Source of the DNA: an uncultured Clostridia bacterium
GTDB lineage: Bacteria; Bacillota; Clostridia; Oscillospirales; Ruminococcaceae
NCBI GenBank assembly: GCA_947381875.1
Contig: CANCXY010000198.1
Span: 1-6,256, forward strand
DNA: 6,256 nucleotides
Direction of reading: 5' to 3'
Shown here: positions 1-6,188 of the stretch, piece by piece
Numbering within the stretch: position 1 is the first letter of the stretch
Layout: every line of letters begins with the position of its first letter
Notes under the pieces: generated by a model
What the model was told of the DNA's origin: nothing
The model's database searches: none
What the model saw: the letters and a program-made list of their open reading frames with translations, nothing else
Program-made: the position numbers and the translations under genes

Positions 1-54
1 GGTCGCCTGCGCCAGCAATCCGCGTTCTTTGAATAGGTCGAATACATTTTCCAT
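1..54 (-). CDS. tyrS: Tyrosyl-tRNA synthetase, N-terminal 18 codons (runs off left edge)
   Basis: Only the start of the gene is present: ATG at 54-52, reading MENVFDLFKERGLLAQAT to the window edge. Bacterial TyrRS proteins of the Clostridia/Bacilli type begin with this kind of short helix (pattern M-x-N-V-F-D-x-L-x-E-R-G) before the Rossmann catalytic domain, which would lie outside the window. The enzyme attaches tyrosine to tRNA-Tyr in the cytoplasm using ATP. The 18 residues alone would be a modest match. The identification rests mainly on the leader, a T-box whose specifier codon is UAC (Tyr). The start is fixed by an AGGAGG ribosome binding site 10 bases upstream. The gene has its own promoter, so it is a separate transcription unit from recN, regulated by uncharged tRNA-Tyr through the T-box. 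Confidence 0.85.
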   Translation of the reverse strand, partial: MENVFDLFKERGLLAQAT

Positions 55-64
55 ACTTTTCTTT

Positions 65-70
65 CCTCCT
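65..70 (-). promoter_or_regulatory. Ribosome binding site of tyrS
   Basis: A perfect AGGAGG lies 10 bases before the tyrS ATG and about 20 bases beyond the end of the T-box terminator U-tract. It is therefore outside the terminator hairpin. This suggests that control is by transcription termination rather than by hiding the ribosome binding site. Confidence 0.85.
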
Positions 71-90
71 GTTTGTATGCGGCAAAGAGC

Positions 91-129
91 AAACAAAACG
101 CCCCCTGCCAATGAATTTGGCAGAGGGCG
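91..129 (-). terminator. Rho-independent terminator of the tyrS T-box leader
   Basis: Read on the minus strand, bases 129-117 (starting CGCCCTCTGCC) pair with 111-99 as a 13-bp stem with one G-U pair and a 5-base loop at 116-112. The stem is followed by a broken U-tract, TTTTGTTT, at 98-91. Its 5' arm (129-122) is the same segment that pairs with the T-box sequence in the antiterminator, so the two folds exclude each other, as expected for the off state of a T-box switch. Confidence 0.93.
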
Positions 130-362
130 AAGAAACGCGGTACCACCTCTGTTTACCATACCCTCACAGATACGGCCTCTGTGTGTCTTTCCCGACACAT
201 GCGCGATAACGGGCGCGCCCGGCAAAGCCTACTGAAATCAATGTTTGTTCAGCCCGCTGCTCCGGGGTGTATTCGCCGCGCTCCCTGCGCCCCTTCCCAC
301 CGCCCAGGGGCTCTCTTTGCCAGTGCTGCCGCGGGTACTTCTCCCCATCGCCGCATTTGTTG
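91..362 (-). promoter_or_regulatory. Tyrosine-specific T-box riboswitch (leader RNA of tyrS)
   Basis: The leader binds tRNA-Tyr and senses whether it is charged; uncharged tRNA stabilises the antiterminator so that tyrS is transcribed. Seen on the minus strand: a helix TGGGG (347-343) with CCCCG (267-263) below the specifier loop; AGTA at 339-336 opposite GAA at 274-272, the usual S-turn pair; the specifier codon TAC at 271-269; a closing helix CCGCG (334-330) with CGCGG (280-276); and a distal part with AGAGAG near 316 and GGCGGTGGGAAG near 303-292, like the conserved stem I head motifs. A CGTTAT element (211-206) and a stem III hairpin TGTGTC/GACACA (199-182) follow. The T-box core AGAGGTGGTACCGCG is at 150-136. 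Its bulge TGGT (145-142) would pair with the ACCA end of tRNA-Tyr, whose discriminator base is usually A. Antiterminator: AGAGG (150-146) with CCTCT (126-122), and GCG (138-136) with CGC (129-127). The 5' end is inferred from the promoter. Confidence 0.95.
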
Positions 363-368
363 GTGTTT

Positions 369-397
369 ATTATAGCGAAAAGTCTCCCCGCTGTCAA
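369..397 (-). promoter_or_regulatory. Consensus sigma-A promoter of the tyrS T-box transcript
   Basis: The minus strand has TTGACA at 397-392, a 17-base spacer and TATAAT at 374-369. Both hexamers match the consensus exactly with the optimal spacing. Transcription should start near 362, just before T-box stem I, giving a leader of about 308 bases. A constitutive strong promoter fits a gene whose control is exerted downstream by transcription attenuation. Confidence 0.92.
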
Positions 398-430
398 GCC
401 GCAGAAATCCATTTTACCTGTTTGGCGAGG

Positions 431-458
431 GAAACAGCGGGATTTATTGTCTCCCGCC
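431..458 (-). terminator. Weak hairpin after recN, possible operon terminator
   Basis: About 27 bases past the recN stop, GCGGGA (457-452) pairs with TCCCGC (442-437) around a 9-base loop, with one extra G-U pair at the base (458/436). The following bases TGTTTC hold only a short, interrupted T-run. This could end the operon inefficiently. It is the only candidate terminator I see between recN and the tyrS promoter. Confidence 0.35.
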
Positions 459-484
459 GCGCAAAATTGCAAAAATTGATTCTG

Positions 485-2134
485 TCAGTCCCTCGCCAGG
501 CGCATCATCTCGCGTGCATTCGCAAGGGAGAGGTCCGTGATCTTGTCGCCAGAGATCATGCGGGCCAGTTCCTGCACACGGCCTGCCTCGTCAAGCGGCT
601 CTATCTCCGTATGCGTGCGCTGGCCGCTCACTTCCTTTCGGATCAACAGGTGATGGTCTGCCAGCGCGGCGATCTGCGCAGTATGCGTGATGCAAAGGAC
701 CTGGCGTCCGCGGGAAGTCTGCCGAAGCTTTTCGCCGATACGTCCCGCCGCAAGGCCGGAAACGCCCGTGTCGATCTCGTCATAAATGATAGTCCCGATC
801 TCATCCTTGTCCGCCAGCGCGCTTTTGACCGCCAGCATAATACGCGAAAGCTCGCCGCCCGACGCAATCTTGGCAAGCGGCTTCGGCTCCTCGCCCAGGT
901 TGGTGGAAATATAGAATTCGATCGTATCCTGCCCGCTCGCGCCCAACAACCCCTTTTCGTGCCGGAGCGTAAAGGAAATGCCCGGCATGTTCAGGAAATG
1001 CAGCGCGTCGGTGAGCTGCGCGCTGAAGCGGTCAAAAGCCTTCAGGCGCGTCTGCGTCAACGTATCCGCGAGAGCTTTCGCCCGGTCGAACAGCTCCGTT
1101 TGCAGATCGTACAGCTCATCCAGGCGCTGCGCGCTTGTTTCAATACCGTCCAGTTCCTCTTTCGCCTTTTCGCAATATTCCAAAAGCCCCTCAACATCCC
1201 TGCCGTATTTCTGGCGCAGGCGGTAGATCTGGTCGCACCGCTTTTCGATCATCTCCTGCTCCTGCGGGTCAAATTCGACCCGCGCGAGGGAATCCATGAT
1301 ATCGCTGGCAAGCTCCCGCGCCGTATAGTACAGCGACTCCGCCTGTTCGGAAAAGGAGGCAAAATCCTCCGAAATATCGCTGATATCCCGCATGGCTGCG
1401 GATGCGTCGCCCAGCAGCTCGCTTGCGCCAGGCGCATCTTCCTCACCGCTCAGAGCGGCGTAAGCGGCGTTCAGCGAGTCGAGCACCGACTGCGCGTTGC
1501 GCATCAGCTTACGGCGCTTATGCAGCTCCGCTTCCTCCTCCGGGTCCAGATCCGCGCCTTCAATCTCCTGGATTGCGTGCCGCAGGGACTTGATCCGCTT
1601 CTGCTTCTGCGCCTCGTCCATAGAAAGTGCGTCGATCTTGCGTTTCACCTGGCACAGGTCGCGGTAGACGGCATAGTAAGCGCCATGTTCCGCCGCATTC
1701 TGCGCAAAGGCATCTAAAACGCCCAGATGGGTAGATACGTCCATCAGGCTCTGGCTGTCATGCTGGCCGTGGATATGGATCAGCCCACCGCAGATTTCCC
1801 GCACGACCGAGGCCGTCGCGGGCATGCCGTTGATGCGGCATACGCTCTTGCCCTCCGCCGTAATCTCGCGGTACAAAAGCAAATAGCCCGCGTCTGTTAG
1901 GCGGGCGCGTGTCTTTTCGTCAAGCGCGGTGAAGGTCGCGTGGATGCGCGCCTTTGGCGTATGGCTGCGCACCAGTTCGCGTGATGTGCGGCTGCCCATG
2001 ATCGCGTTGATGGAATCGATCAGGATAGATTTTCCGGCCCCCGTTTCACCGGACAGCACGTTCAGGCCGTCGCCAAAATCCACAACAGCCTTCTCGATCA
2101 CCGCTACATTTTCGATCCTGAGTTCCTTGAGCAT
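485..2134 (-). CDS. recN: DNA repair protein RecN (SMC-like ATPase)
   Basis: RecN is an SMC-like cytoplasmic ATPase recruited early to DNA double-strand breaks, where it acts with RecA in recombinational repair. The 549-residue product has the usual RecN length and layout. The N-terminal ATPase half carries the Walker A motif GETGAGKS at 29-36 and the conserved HIHGQHDSQSL at 120-130. A charged, helical coiled-coil region follows from about 155 to 375, with the family's KYG at 309-311. The C-terminal ATPase half has the ABC signature SGGELSR at 425-431, Walker B TIIYDEID at 448-455, and an H-loop ITHTAQIAA starting at 482. The ATG start is preceded by AGAGAGG with a 5-base gap. It lies 22 bases after nadK and looks like the last gene of the operon. 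No argR gene lies before it, although the two are often adjacent in Firmicutes. Confidence 0.98.
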   Translation of the reverse strand: MLKELRIENVAVIEKAVVDFGDGLNVLSGETGAGKSILIDSINAIMGSRTSRELVRSHTPKARIHATFTALDEKTRARLTDAGYLLLYREITAEGKSVCRINGMPATASVVREICGGLIHIHGQHDSQSLMDVSTHLGVLDAFAQNAAEHGAYYAVYRDLCQVKRKIDALSMDEAQKQKRIKSLRHAIQEIEGADLDPEEEAELHKRRKLMRNAQSVLDSLNAAYAALSGEEDAPGASELLGDASAAMRDISDISEDFASFSEQAESLYYTARELASDIMDSLARVEFDPQEQEMIEKRCDQIYRLRQKYGRDVEGLLEYCEKAKEELDGIETSAQRLDELYDLQTELFDRAKALADTLTQTRLKAFDRFSAQLTDALHFLNMPGISFTLRHEKGLLGASGQDTIEFYISTNLGEEPKPLAKIASGGELSRIMLAVKSALADKDEIGTIIYDEIDTGVSGLAAGRIGEKLRQTSRGRQVLCITHTAQIAALADHHLLIRKEVSGQRTHTEIEPLDEAGRVQELARMISGDKITDLSLANAREMMRLARD

Positions 2135-2156
2135 AGTTTCCTCTCTTTGCTCCCTT

Positions 2157-2999
2157 TCAAAGCCTTCTCAGCTTTTTATCAATGGCCTCAAACTGGTCCG
2201 CCTCATTGAACCGCACCAGCGAAACGGACTGTTCCGAAAGCGCGACGGTCACGGCCTGCCCTGGCGCTATCCCGCATGGGGTGCCTCCGTCGCAGCTGAG
2301 CAGCGGGTCCGGCGCGCCATAGGCCGCGCTGGCAAGGATGCGCAGGCGGCGCTGTGCGGAAAGCACCATCGGCGGGCTGTGCAGGCCATGCGCGCAGACA
2401 GGCGTCACCACAAGTCCCGCGATCTGTGCGTCCAGCACCGGCCCGCCCGCCGAGAGTGAATAAGCCGTGGAGCCTGTCGGCGTAGCGATCACAACGCCGT
2501 CGCCGCGGAAGTGGTTCGCTAAGATGTCATCGCAGTACACCTCAATATCCACGGTCTGCGTGGGGCTGTTTTTGGAGATCATCACATCGTTCAGCGCCGT
2601 GCCGTCCTGCCCTCCCTGTACCGCTACAGAGAGCAGCGCGCGGCGGTCGCGGCTGAACTCCCCGCGCACCAGACGCTCTAACTTCTCCATCTCATAGGCT
2701 TCCACCGTAGCAAGGAAACCCAACCGCCCTACATTGATGCCCAACAGCGGTTTCCCAAACCCCAAACTCTGGCGCGCCGCGTGTAAGATCGTGCCATCCC
2801 CGCCCACCGTCACGATCACATCACACTGTGCAAACGCCTCCTGTTCCGGCAGGAAACGGACAGGAAGCCCCGCAAACTGCGCGTGCAGCCCATCACGAAT
2901 CAAGACCTGCGCACCGCACCTGTGCAGCATCTCCACGGCGCTCCTGACTGTGGCGGCGGCGTTCTGGTTGCCAAGGTTCGGTATGATAAAAACAATCAA
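2157..2999 (-). CDS. nadK: NAD kinase (ATP-NAD kinase, PpnK family)
   Basis: The enzyme phosphorylates NAD to NADP in the cytoplasm, the only route to NADP in most bacteria. The 280-residue product shows the family's ordered motifs: an N-terminal strand VFIIPN; the catalytic GGDGT at 66-70 with Asp68 as the expected base; GINVGRLGFLA at 87-97; ALNDVMI at 135-141 (the NE/ND motif that binds NAD ribose); and GDGVVIATPTGSTAYSLSAG at 166-185. The start codon is TTG. I chose it because the protein then begins right at the first beta strand as in homologues, and GGGGTGAG sits 5 bases before it. An ATG far enough upstream is not available, since tlyA ends 14 bases earlier. The family's position between tlyA and recN is common in Clostridia. 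Confidence 0.97.
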   Translation of the reverse strand: MIVFIIPNLGNQNAAATVRSAVEMLHRCGAQVLIRDGLHAQFAGLPVRFLPEQEAFAQCDVIVTVGGDGTILHAARQSLGFGKPLLGINVGRLGFLATVEAYEMEKLERLVRGEFSRDRRALLSVAVQGGQDGTALNDVMISKNSPTQTVDIEVYCDDILANHFRGDGVVIATPTGSTAYSLSAGGPVLDAQIAGLVVTPVCAHGLHSPPMVLSAQRRLRILASAAYGAPDPLLSCDGGTPCGIAPGQAVTVALSEQSVSLVRFNEADQFEAIDKKLRRL

Positions 3000-3012
3000 G
3001 GCTTCTCACCCC
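3000..3012 (-). promoter_or_regulatory. Ribosome binding site deciding the TTG start of nadK
   Basis: GGGGTGAG (3012-3005) differs by one base from the anti-16S core GAGGTGA and is followed by AAGCC and then the TTG at 2999. It begins only one base after the tlyA stop codon TAA (3016-3014), so translation of the two genes is probably coupled. Confidence 0.75.
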
Positions 3013-3013
3013 G

Positions 3014-3817
3014 TTATCGATCCAGTTCCTGGTGGGCGCGTTCGACTACCGCCACCACCATCTGCTGTGTCAACGCTTCCGGGGCCTCCGCCTTTTGGAC
3101 GTGAAGCAGGAATTCGATATTCCCTTCCGGCCCCTTGATGGGCGAGTAGTCCGCGCCCATCGAAGCGAACCCGTTTTCCGCCGCCATGCGGGACGCCGCC
3201 GCCAGCACCTCACGGTGCGTCGCGGGGTCGCGCACAACGCCCTTTTTCCCCACTTTTTCCTTCCCCGCTTCAAACTGGGGCTTTACAAGGCAGACACCCT
3301 CCGCCTCCGCCGTTGTCACAGCCCGCGCGACAGGGAAAATATGCCGCAGGGAAATGAACGACACATCGACGCTGAAAAATCCGGCTGGCTCGTCCAGAGC
3401 CTCCGGTGTCACCCGGCGGATGTTTGTGCGTTCCATATTTACCACGCGCGGATTGCACCGCAGCGCCCAGGCAAGCTGCCCATATCCCACATCTACAGCA
3501 TACACCTTGGCCGCGCCGTTTTGCAGCATACAGTCTGTAAAGCCGCCGGTAGACGCGCCAATATCCATACAGACTTTGCCTGTAAGGGAAAGCGGGAACA
3601 CCGCAAGCGCCTTTTCCAGTTTCAGCCCGCCGCGGCTGACATAGCGCAGGCCGCTCCCGCGTACTTCGACCTTGGCGTCTTCCTCGATCATATTGCCAGG
3701 TTTATCACTTTTTTCCTCGCCAACGTACACGATCCCTTCCATAATCAGCGCCTTAGCGCGCTCGCGGCTCTGGGCAAGGCCATGCTGGCAGAGGTATTGA
3801 TCCAACCGTATTTTCAC
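3014..3817 (-). CDS. tlyA: TlyA family rRNA 2'-O-methyltransferase (S4 + FtsJ-like domains)
   Basis: The 267-residue product (GTG start) has an N-terminal S4 RNA-binding domain, residues 1-60 (IRLDQYLCQHGLAQSRERAK), and an FtsJ/RrmJ-type SAM methyltransferase domain. The SAM-binding motif is CMDIGASTGGFTDC at 83-96, and SVDVSFISLRH at 149-159 and LVKPQFEAG at 177-185 follow. By alignment in mind with mycobacterial TlyA, the K-D-K-E catalytic tetrad would be Lys66, Asp151, Lys179 and Glu235, all present at a constant offset. TlyA proteins 2'-O-methylate rRNA cytidines; in mycobacteria this creates the capreomycin target. Many databases call them hemolysin A, but nothing here indicates a haemolytic role. 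An open frame extends 45 codons upstream inside dxs. I reject it because the S4 domain starts at the GTG, which overlaps the dxs stop as GTGA and has GGGAGGTG 5 bases before it. Confidence 0.96.
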   Translation of the reverse strand: MKIRLDQYLCQHGLAQSRERAKALIMEGIVYVGEEKSDKPGNMIEEDAKVEVRGSGLRYVSRGGLKLEKALAVFPLSLTGKVCMDIGASTGGFTDCMLQNGAAKVYAVDVGYGQLAWALRCNPRVVNMERTNIRRVTPEALDEPAGFFSVDVSFISLRHIFPVARAVTTAEAEGVCLVKPQFEAGKEKVGKKGVVRDPATHREVLAAASRMAAENGFASMGADYSPIKGPEGNIEFLLHVQKAEAPEALTQQMVVAVVERAHQELDR

Positions 3818-5688
3818 TGATGCACCTCCCAATGCAGGAGCTGCTGTGTCAGGGCGTCCGCGTCCAAGCCAAACTGCGCGCGCAGTTCCTCTACGCTGGC
3901 ATGCCCAATGCCGGTGCTGGGCAGCCCGATATGCCGGTACTGCGCCGTACATCCTTTTTCCAGCAAAACAGCCGCCAGATGTTCGCCCGCGCCGCCCAGA
4001 CGCACCCCTTCTTCCGCAAACAAAATGCGGTCATAGCCCATCAAAGCATCCGCGAACCCACCGGGCAGCGGATGGACGACCGTGAGCTTATATACATCCA
4101 CATCTATCCCCTGCCCCACCGCTGCTTTGGCGGCACAAAGCGCCTCCTGCGTCTCAGTGCCATAGGTGATGAGCGCACTGCGCGCACTGCCTTCTGCCGG
4201 AAAGACATCATAGGCTTTCCCGCTGCACCCCAGAGCGGCTAACTCCGGCTGCTCCGCGCCCCTGGGATAGCGGATCGCGCGCGGCTTCTCCTGTTTCAGC
4301 AGCACACTCAGCCAGTGGATAAGCTCCGCATAGTTGCAGGGGGAGACGACGGTAAAGTTTTTTAGCTCGCTCAAAAATGCAACATCATAAATACCCTGAT
4401 GGGTCACACCATCCCCTGGCACGAGGCCGGCCCGGTCGATAGCAAACAGCACGTTCAACTGCTGTAAATTGACATCATGGATGATCTGATCGTAGCCGCG
4501 CTGCAAAAATGTAGAGTAGATGGAAACAACGGGGTGCATCCCGCCCGCCGCAAGGCCCGCGGCAAATGTAACGGCGTGCTGTTCCGCCATGCCCACGTCA
4601 AAAAAGCGTTCTTTGTGCTGTTTATAGAAGTATTGCAGCCCCGTCCCATATTTCATCGCGGCGGTAATGGCGCACAGGCGCTTGTCCTCCTCGCCGCGAG
4701 CCGCCAGGAACTGCCCGAACTGGGTGGAAAATGACAGCTCCGGGGCGTCGTCCGGGTCGGTCAGGTGTTTTATGTCGAAAGCGGATACACCGTGAAACTC
4801 CCCTGGGTTCCTCTCGGCTGGTGTAAAGCCTTTCCCTTTTACAGTTACGATATGGATGAAAACAGGCGCGCTCTGGTCCTGCCGGTAGGCGTCGAATATC
4901 AGGGAAAGGTCCTTGATATCGTGCCCGTCGATCGGCCCCGCGTACTGGAAGCCCATCTGTTCAAACATGGTGGAATGGTACAGTGCACGGCGCACAAGCG
5001 ATTTGGCGGTCTGCACGCTGACCTTGATCGGTCTGCCCACCACCGGCGTGGAGTCCAGCAGCGTTTCCACGTCCCGCTTTACCTTGAAATAGCGCGGGTC
5101 GGTGCGCAGCTTCGTCAGGTATTGCGCTACAGAGCCGACATTTTTGGAAATGCTCATTTTGTTGTCGTTTAGGATCACGATCAAATTGTTCAGGCACCGG
5201 ATATTGTTCATGCCCTCATAGACCATGCCGCCTGTGAACGCGCCGTCGCCTATAATGGCGATCACCTTGCCAGCCTCGCCTTTCAGCTTTTTCGCCTCGG
5301 CCAACCCAATCGCGGCGGACAAAGCAGTGTTTCCGTGCCCCGCAACAAATGGATCGTGCGCGCTTTCTTTGGGCGAGGGGAAGCCGCCCACGCCGTCCAA
5401 CATGCGCAGGCGGCGAAAACCGTCTTTCCGGCCCGTGAGCAGCTTATGTGTATAGCACTGATGCCCTACGTCCCACAAAATCTGGTCCTGCGGCGTGGTG
5501 AACACCTTGTGCAGCGCTACCGTCATTTCAATGGTGCCCAAATTGGAGGAAAGATGGCCGCCCGTCCGGGATACAGAGTGGATCAGGAAAGCCCGGATCT
5601 CCGCGCACAGGCGGTATAGCTGCTTGAAATTCAGCTTTTTTACATCCGCCGGGGAATGGATCGTATCGAGAAGGCTCGTGTCGTTCAC
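3814..5688 (-). CDS. dxs: 1-deoxy-D-xylulose-5-phosphate synthase
   Basis: Dxs condenses pyruvate with glyceraldehyde 3-phosphate, using thiamine diphosphate (TPP) and Mg2+, to give DXP, the first step of the MEP isoprenoid pathway and also a source for thiamine and pyridoxal. The 624-residue product is full length. Domain I has SRTGGHLSSNLG (40-51, His45) and the TPP/Mg motif GDGAFTGG at 147-154 ending in NDN at 174-176. Domain II has DVGMAEQHAVTFAAGLAA (364-381) with the catalytic Glu369, and YSTFLQRGYDQIIHDV (391-406). The substrate-binding DRAG (418-421) and THQG (429-432) follow, then RYPRG (473-477). A transketolase C-terminal domain completes it. The start is GTG, with AAAGGA 6 bases upstream overlapping the stop of the PAP2-like gene. 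A local oddity is VPGDGVTHQG where VG-x-DG-x-THQG is usual; Asp426 is kept. Confidence 0.98.
   Translation of the reverse strand: MNDTSLLDTIHSPADVKKLNFKQLYRLCAEIRAFLIHSVSRTGGHLSSNLGTIEMTVALHKVFTTPQDQILWDVGHQCYTHKLLTGRKDGFRRLRMLDGVGGFPSPKESAHDPFVAGHGNTALSAAIGLAEAKKLKGEAGKVIAIIGDGAFTGGMVYEGMNNIRCLNNLIVILNDNKMSISKNVGSVAQYLTKLRTDPRYFKVKRDVETLLDSTPVVGRPIKVSVQTAKSLVRRALYHSTMFEQMGFQYAGPIDGHDIKDLSLIFDAYRQDQSAPVFIHIVTVKGKGFTPAERNPGEFHGVSAFDIKHLTDPDDAPELSFSTQFGQFLAARGEEDKRLCAITAAMKYGTGLQYFYKQHKERFFDVGMAEQHAVTFAAGLAAGGMHPVVSIYSTFLQRGYDQIIHDVNLQQLNVLFAIDRAGLVPGDGVTHQGIYDVAFLSELKNFTVVSPCNYAELIHWLSVLLKQEKPRAIRYPRGAEQPELAALGCSGKAYDVFPAEGSARSALITYGTETQEALCAAKAAVGQGIDVDVYKLTVVHPLPGGFADALMGYDRILFAEEGVRLGGAGEHLAAVLLEKGCTAQYRHIGLPSTGIGHASVEELRAQFGLDADALTQQLLHWEVHQ
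3818..3830 (-). promoter_or_regulatory. Ribosome binding site deciding the GTG start of tlyA
   Basis: GGGAGGTG (3830-3823), inside the last codons of dxs, is followed by CATCA and then GTGA, where the tlyA start and the dxs stop overlap. The near-perfect site and the 4-base overlap indicate translational coupling of dxs and tlyA. Confidence 0.85.
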
Positions 5689-5699
5689 GTCCTTTCCTT

Positions 5700-6167
5700 T
5701 CAGAAAACCGGGATGAGCGCGGCAATCAGCAGACCCAGCAGCGCGCCGGCGATTACCTCAAACGGCGTATGCCCCACCTTTTCCTTCAGCGCCCTGCCGT
5801 TTTCACCCACAAACAGTACGTTTCCCTCGCTGAGCCAGTCCGCAATCATCTTGTTGAGTATCTTCGCCTGTTCGCCCGTCTCGCGGCGCACACCCATAGC
5901 GTCGTACATCACAATGCCCGCCAGCACAAAAGAAAGCGCGAAAATGGGGGAATTGAACCCATAGCTTTTGGCCGCCGCCAATGCGAGGGAACAGACAAGC
6001 GCCGAATGGGAGCTGGGCATACCGCCCGCCCCCCAAAGCCGCTCCGCGTCGAATTTTTTTGTAAGGATGACATTGATCACTGTCTTGATAATCTGTGCCG
6101 CCAGCCATGAGATCAAGGCGATGGATAGGATATAATTGCCGAAAAACACCCGCTTTATCATCCGCAT
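5700..6167 (-). CDS. Divergent PAP2 family membrane protein (DUF212, YuiD-like)
   Basis: The 155-residue product is hydrophobic, with likely membrane segments at about 12-35, 54-67, 74-90 and 135-153. The family signature is clear: GAGGMPSSHSALVCSLALA (47-65), MYDAMGVRRETGEQAK (87-102) and VGHTPFEVIAGALLG (131-145). These resemble two of the acid phosphatase/PAP2 motifs (PSSH and a histidine near the end), hence the name. The substrate of this divergent family is not established. It sits between an ispA-like gene and dxs with gaps of 21 and 11 bases, so a role on a polyprenyl or lipid phosphate is plausible but only inferred. Start choice: ATG at 6167 has GGGAAG 7 bases upstream. A GTG at 6182 is in frame but has no well-spaced site, and ATG 6161 is also possible. 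Confidence 0.92.
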   Translation of the reverse strand: MRMIKRVFFGNYILSIALISWLAAQIIKTVINVILTKKFDAERLWGAGGMPSSHSALVCSLALAAAKSYGFNSPIFALSFVLAGIVMYDAMGVRRETGEQAKILNKMIADWLSEGNVLFVGENGRALKEKVGHTPFEVIAGALLGLLIAALIPVF

Positions 6168-6184
6168 ATTGTTTCTTCCCACCT
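6168..6184 (-). promoter_or_regulatory. Ribosome binding region of the PAP2-like gene
   Basis: AGGTGGGAAG (6184-6175) precedes ATG 6167. The AGGTGG part is about 11 bases away and GGGAAG 7 bases away. It lies over the alternative GTG codon at 6182, which argues that this GTG belongs to the ribosome binding site rather than being the start. Confidence 0.55.
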
Positions 6185-6188
6185 GTTT

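Noticed and set aside
441..480. Region of inverted repeats just after recN, considered as a small RNA gene or attachment site
   Set aside because: Only one short imperfect hairpin and the decamer GCAATTTTGC are present. There is no promoter for a separate RNA, no direct repeats and no nearby integrase.
245..1717. A 490-codon open frame on the plus strand opposite recN
   Set aside because: It lies antisense to a clear RecN gene with intact Walker and signature motifs and extends through the T-box leader and its promoter. It has no ribosome binding site or recognisable domain. Long antisense frames are expected in GC-rich coding sequence where stops are rare on the opposite strand.
3032..3820. 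A 262-codon open frame on the plus strand opposite tlyA
   Set aside because: It mirrors the methyltransferase frame, with composition rich in Arg, His and Ala typical of antisense translation and no family motif. tlyA on the minus strand fully explains the region.
3818..3952. N-terminal extension of tlyA by 45 codons to an upstream ATG
   Set aside because: The extension lies entirely inside dxs, reads as low-complexity Arg/Ala/Gly sequence, and precedes an S4 domain that starts exactly at the GTG with a strong ribosome binding site.
6168..6182. GTG at 6182 as the start of the PAP2-like gene
   Set aside because: It is in frame and would add 5 residues, but the only purine-rich site upstream is about 14 bases away, while the ATG at 6167 has GGGAAG at 7 bases. 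It remains possible, so the start is marked uncertain.
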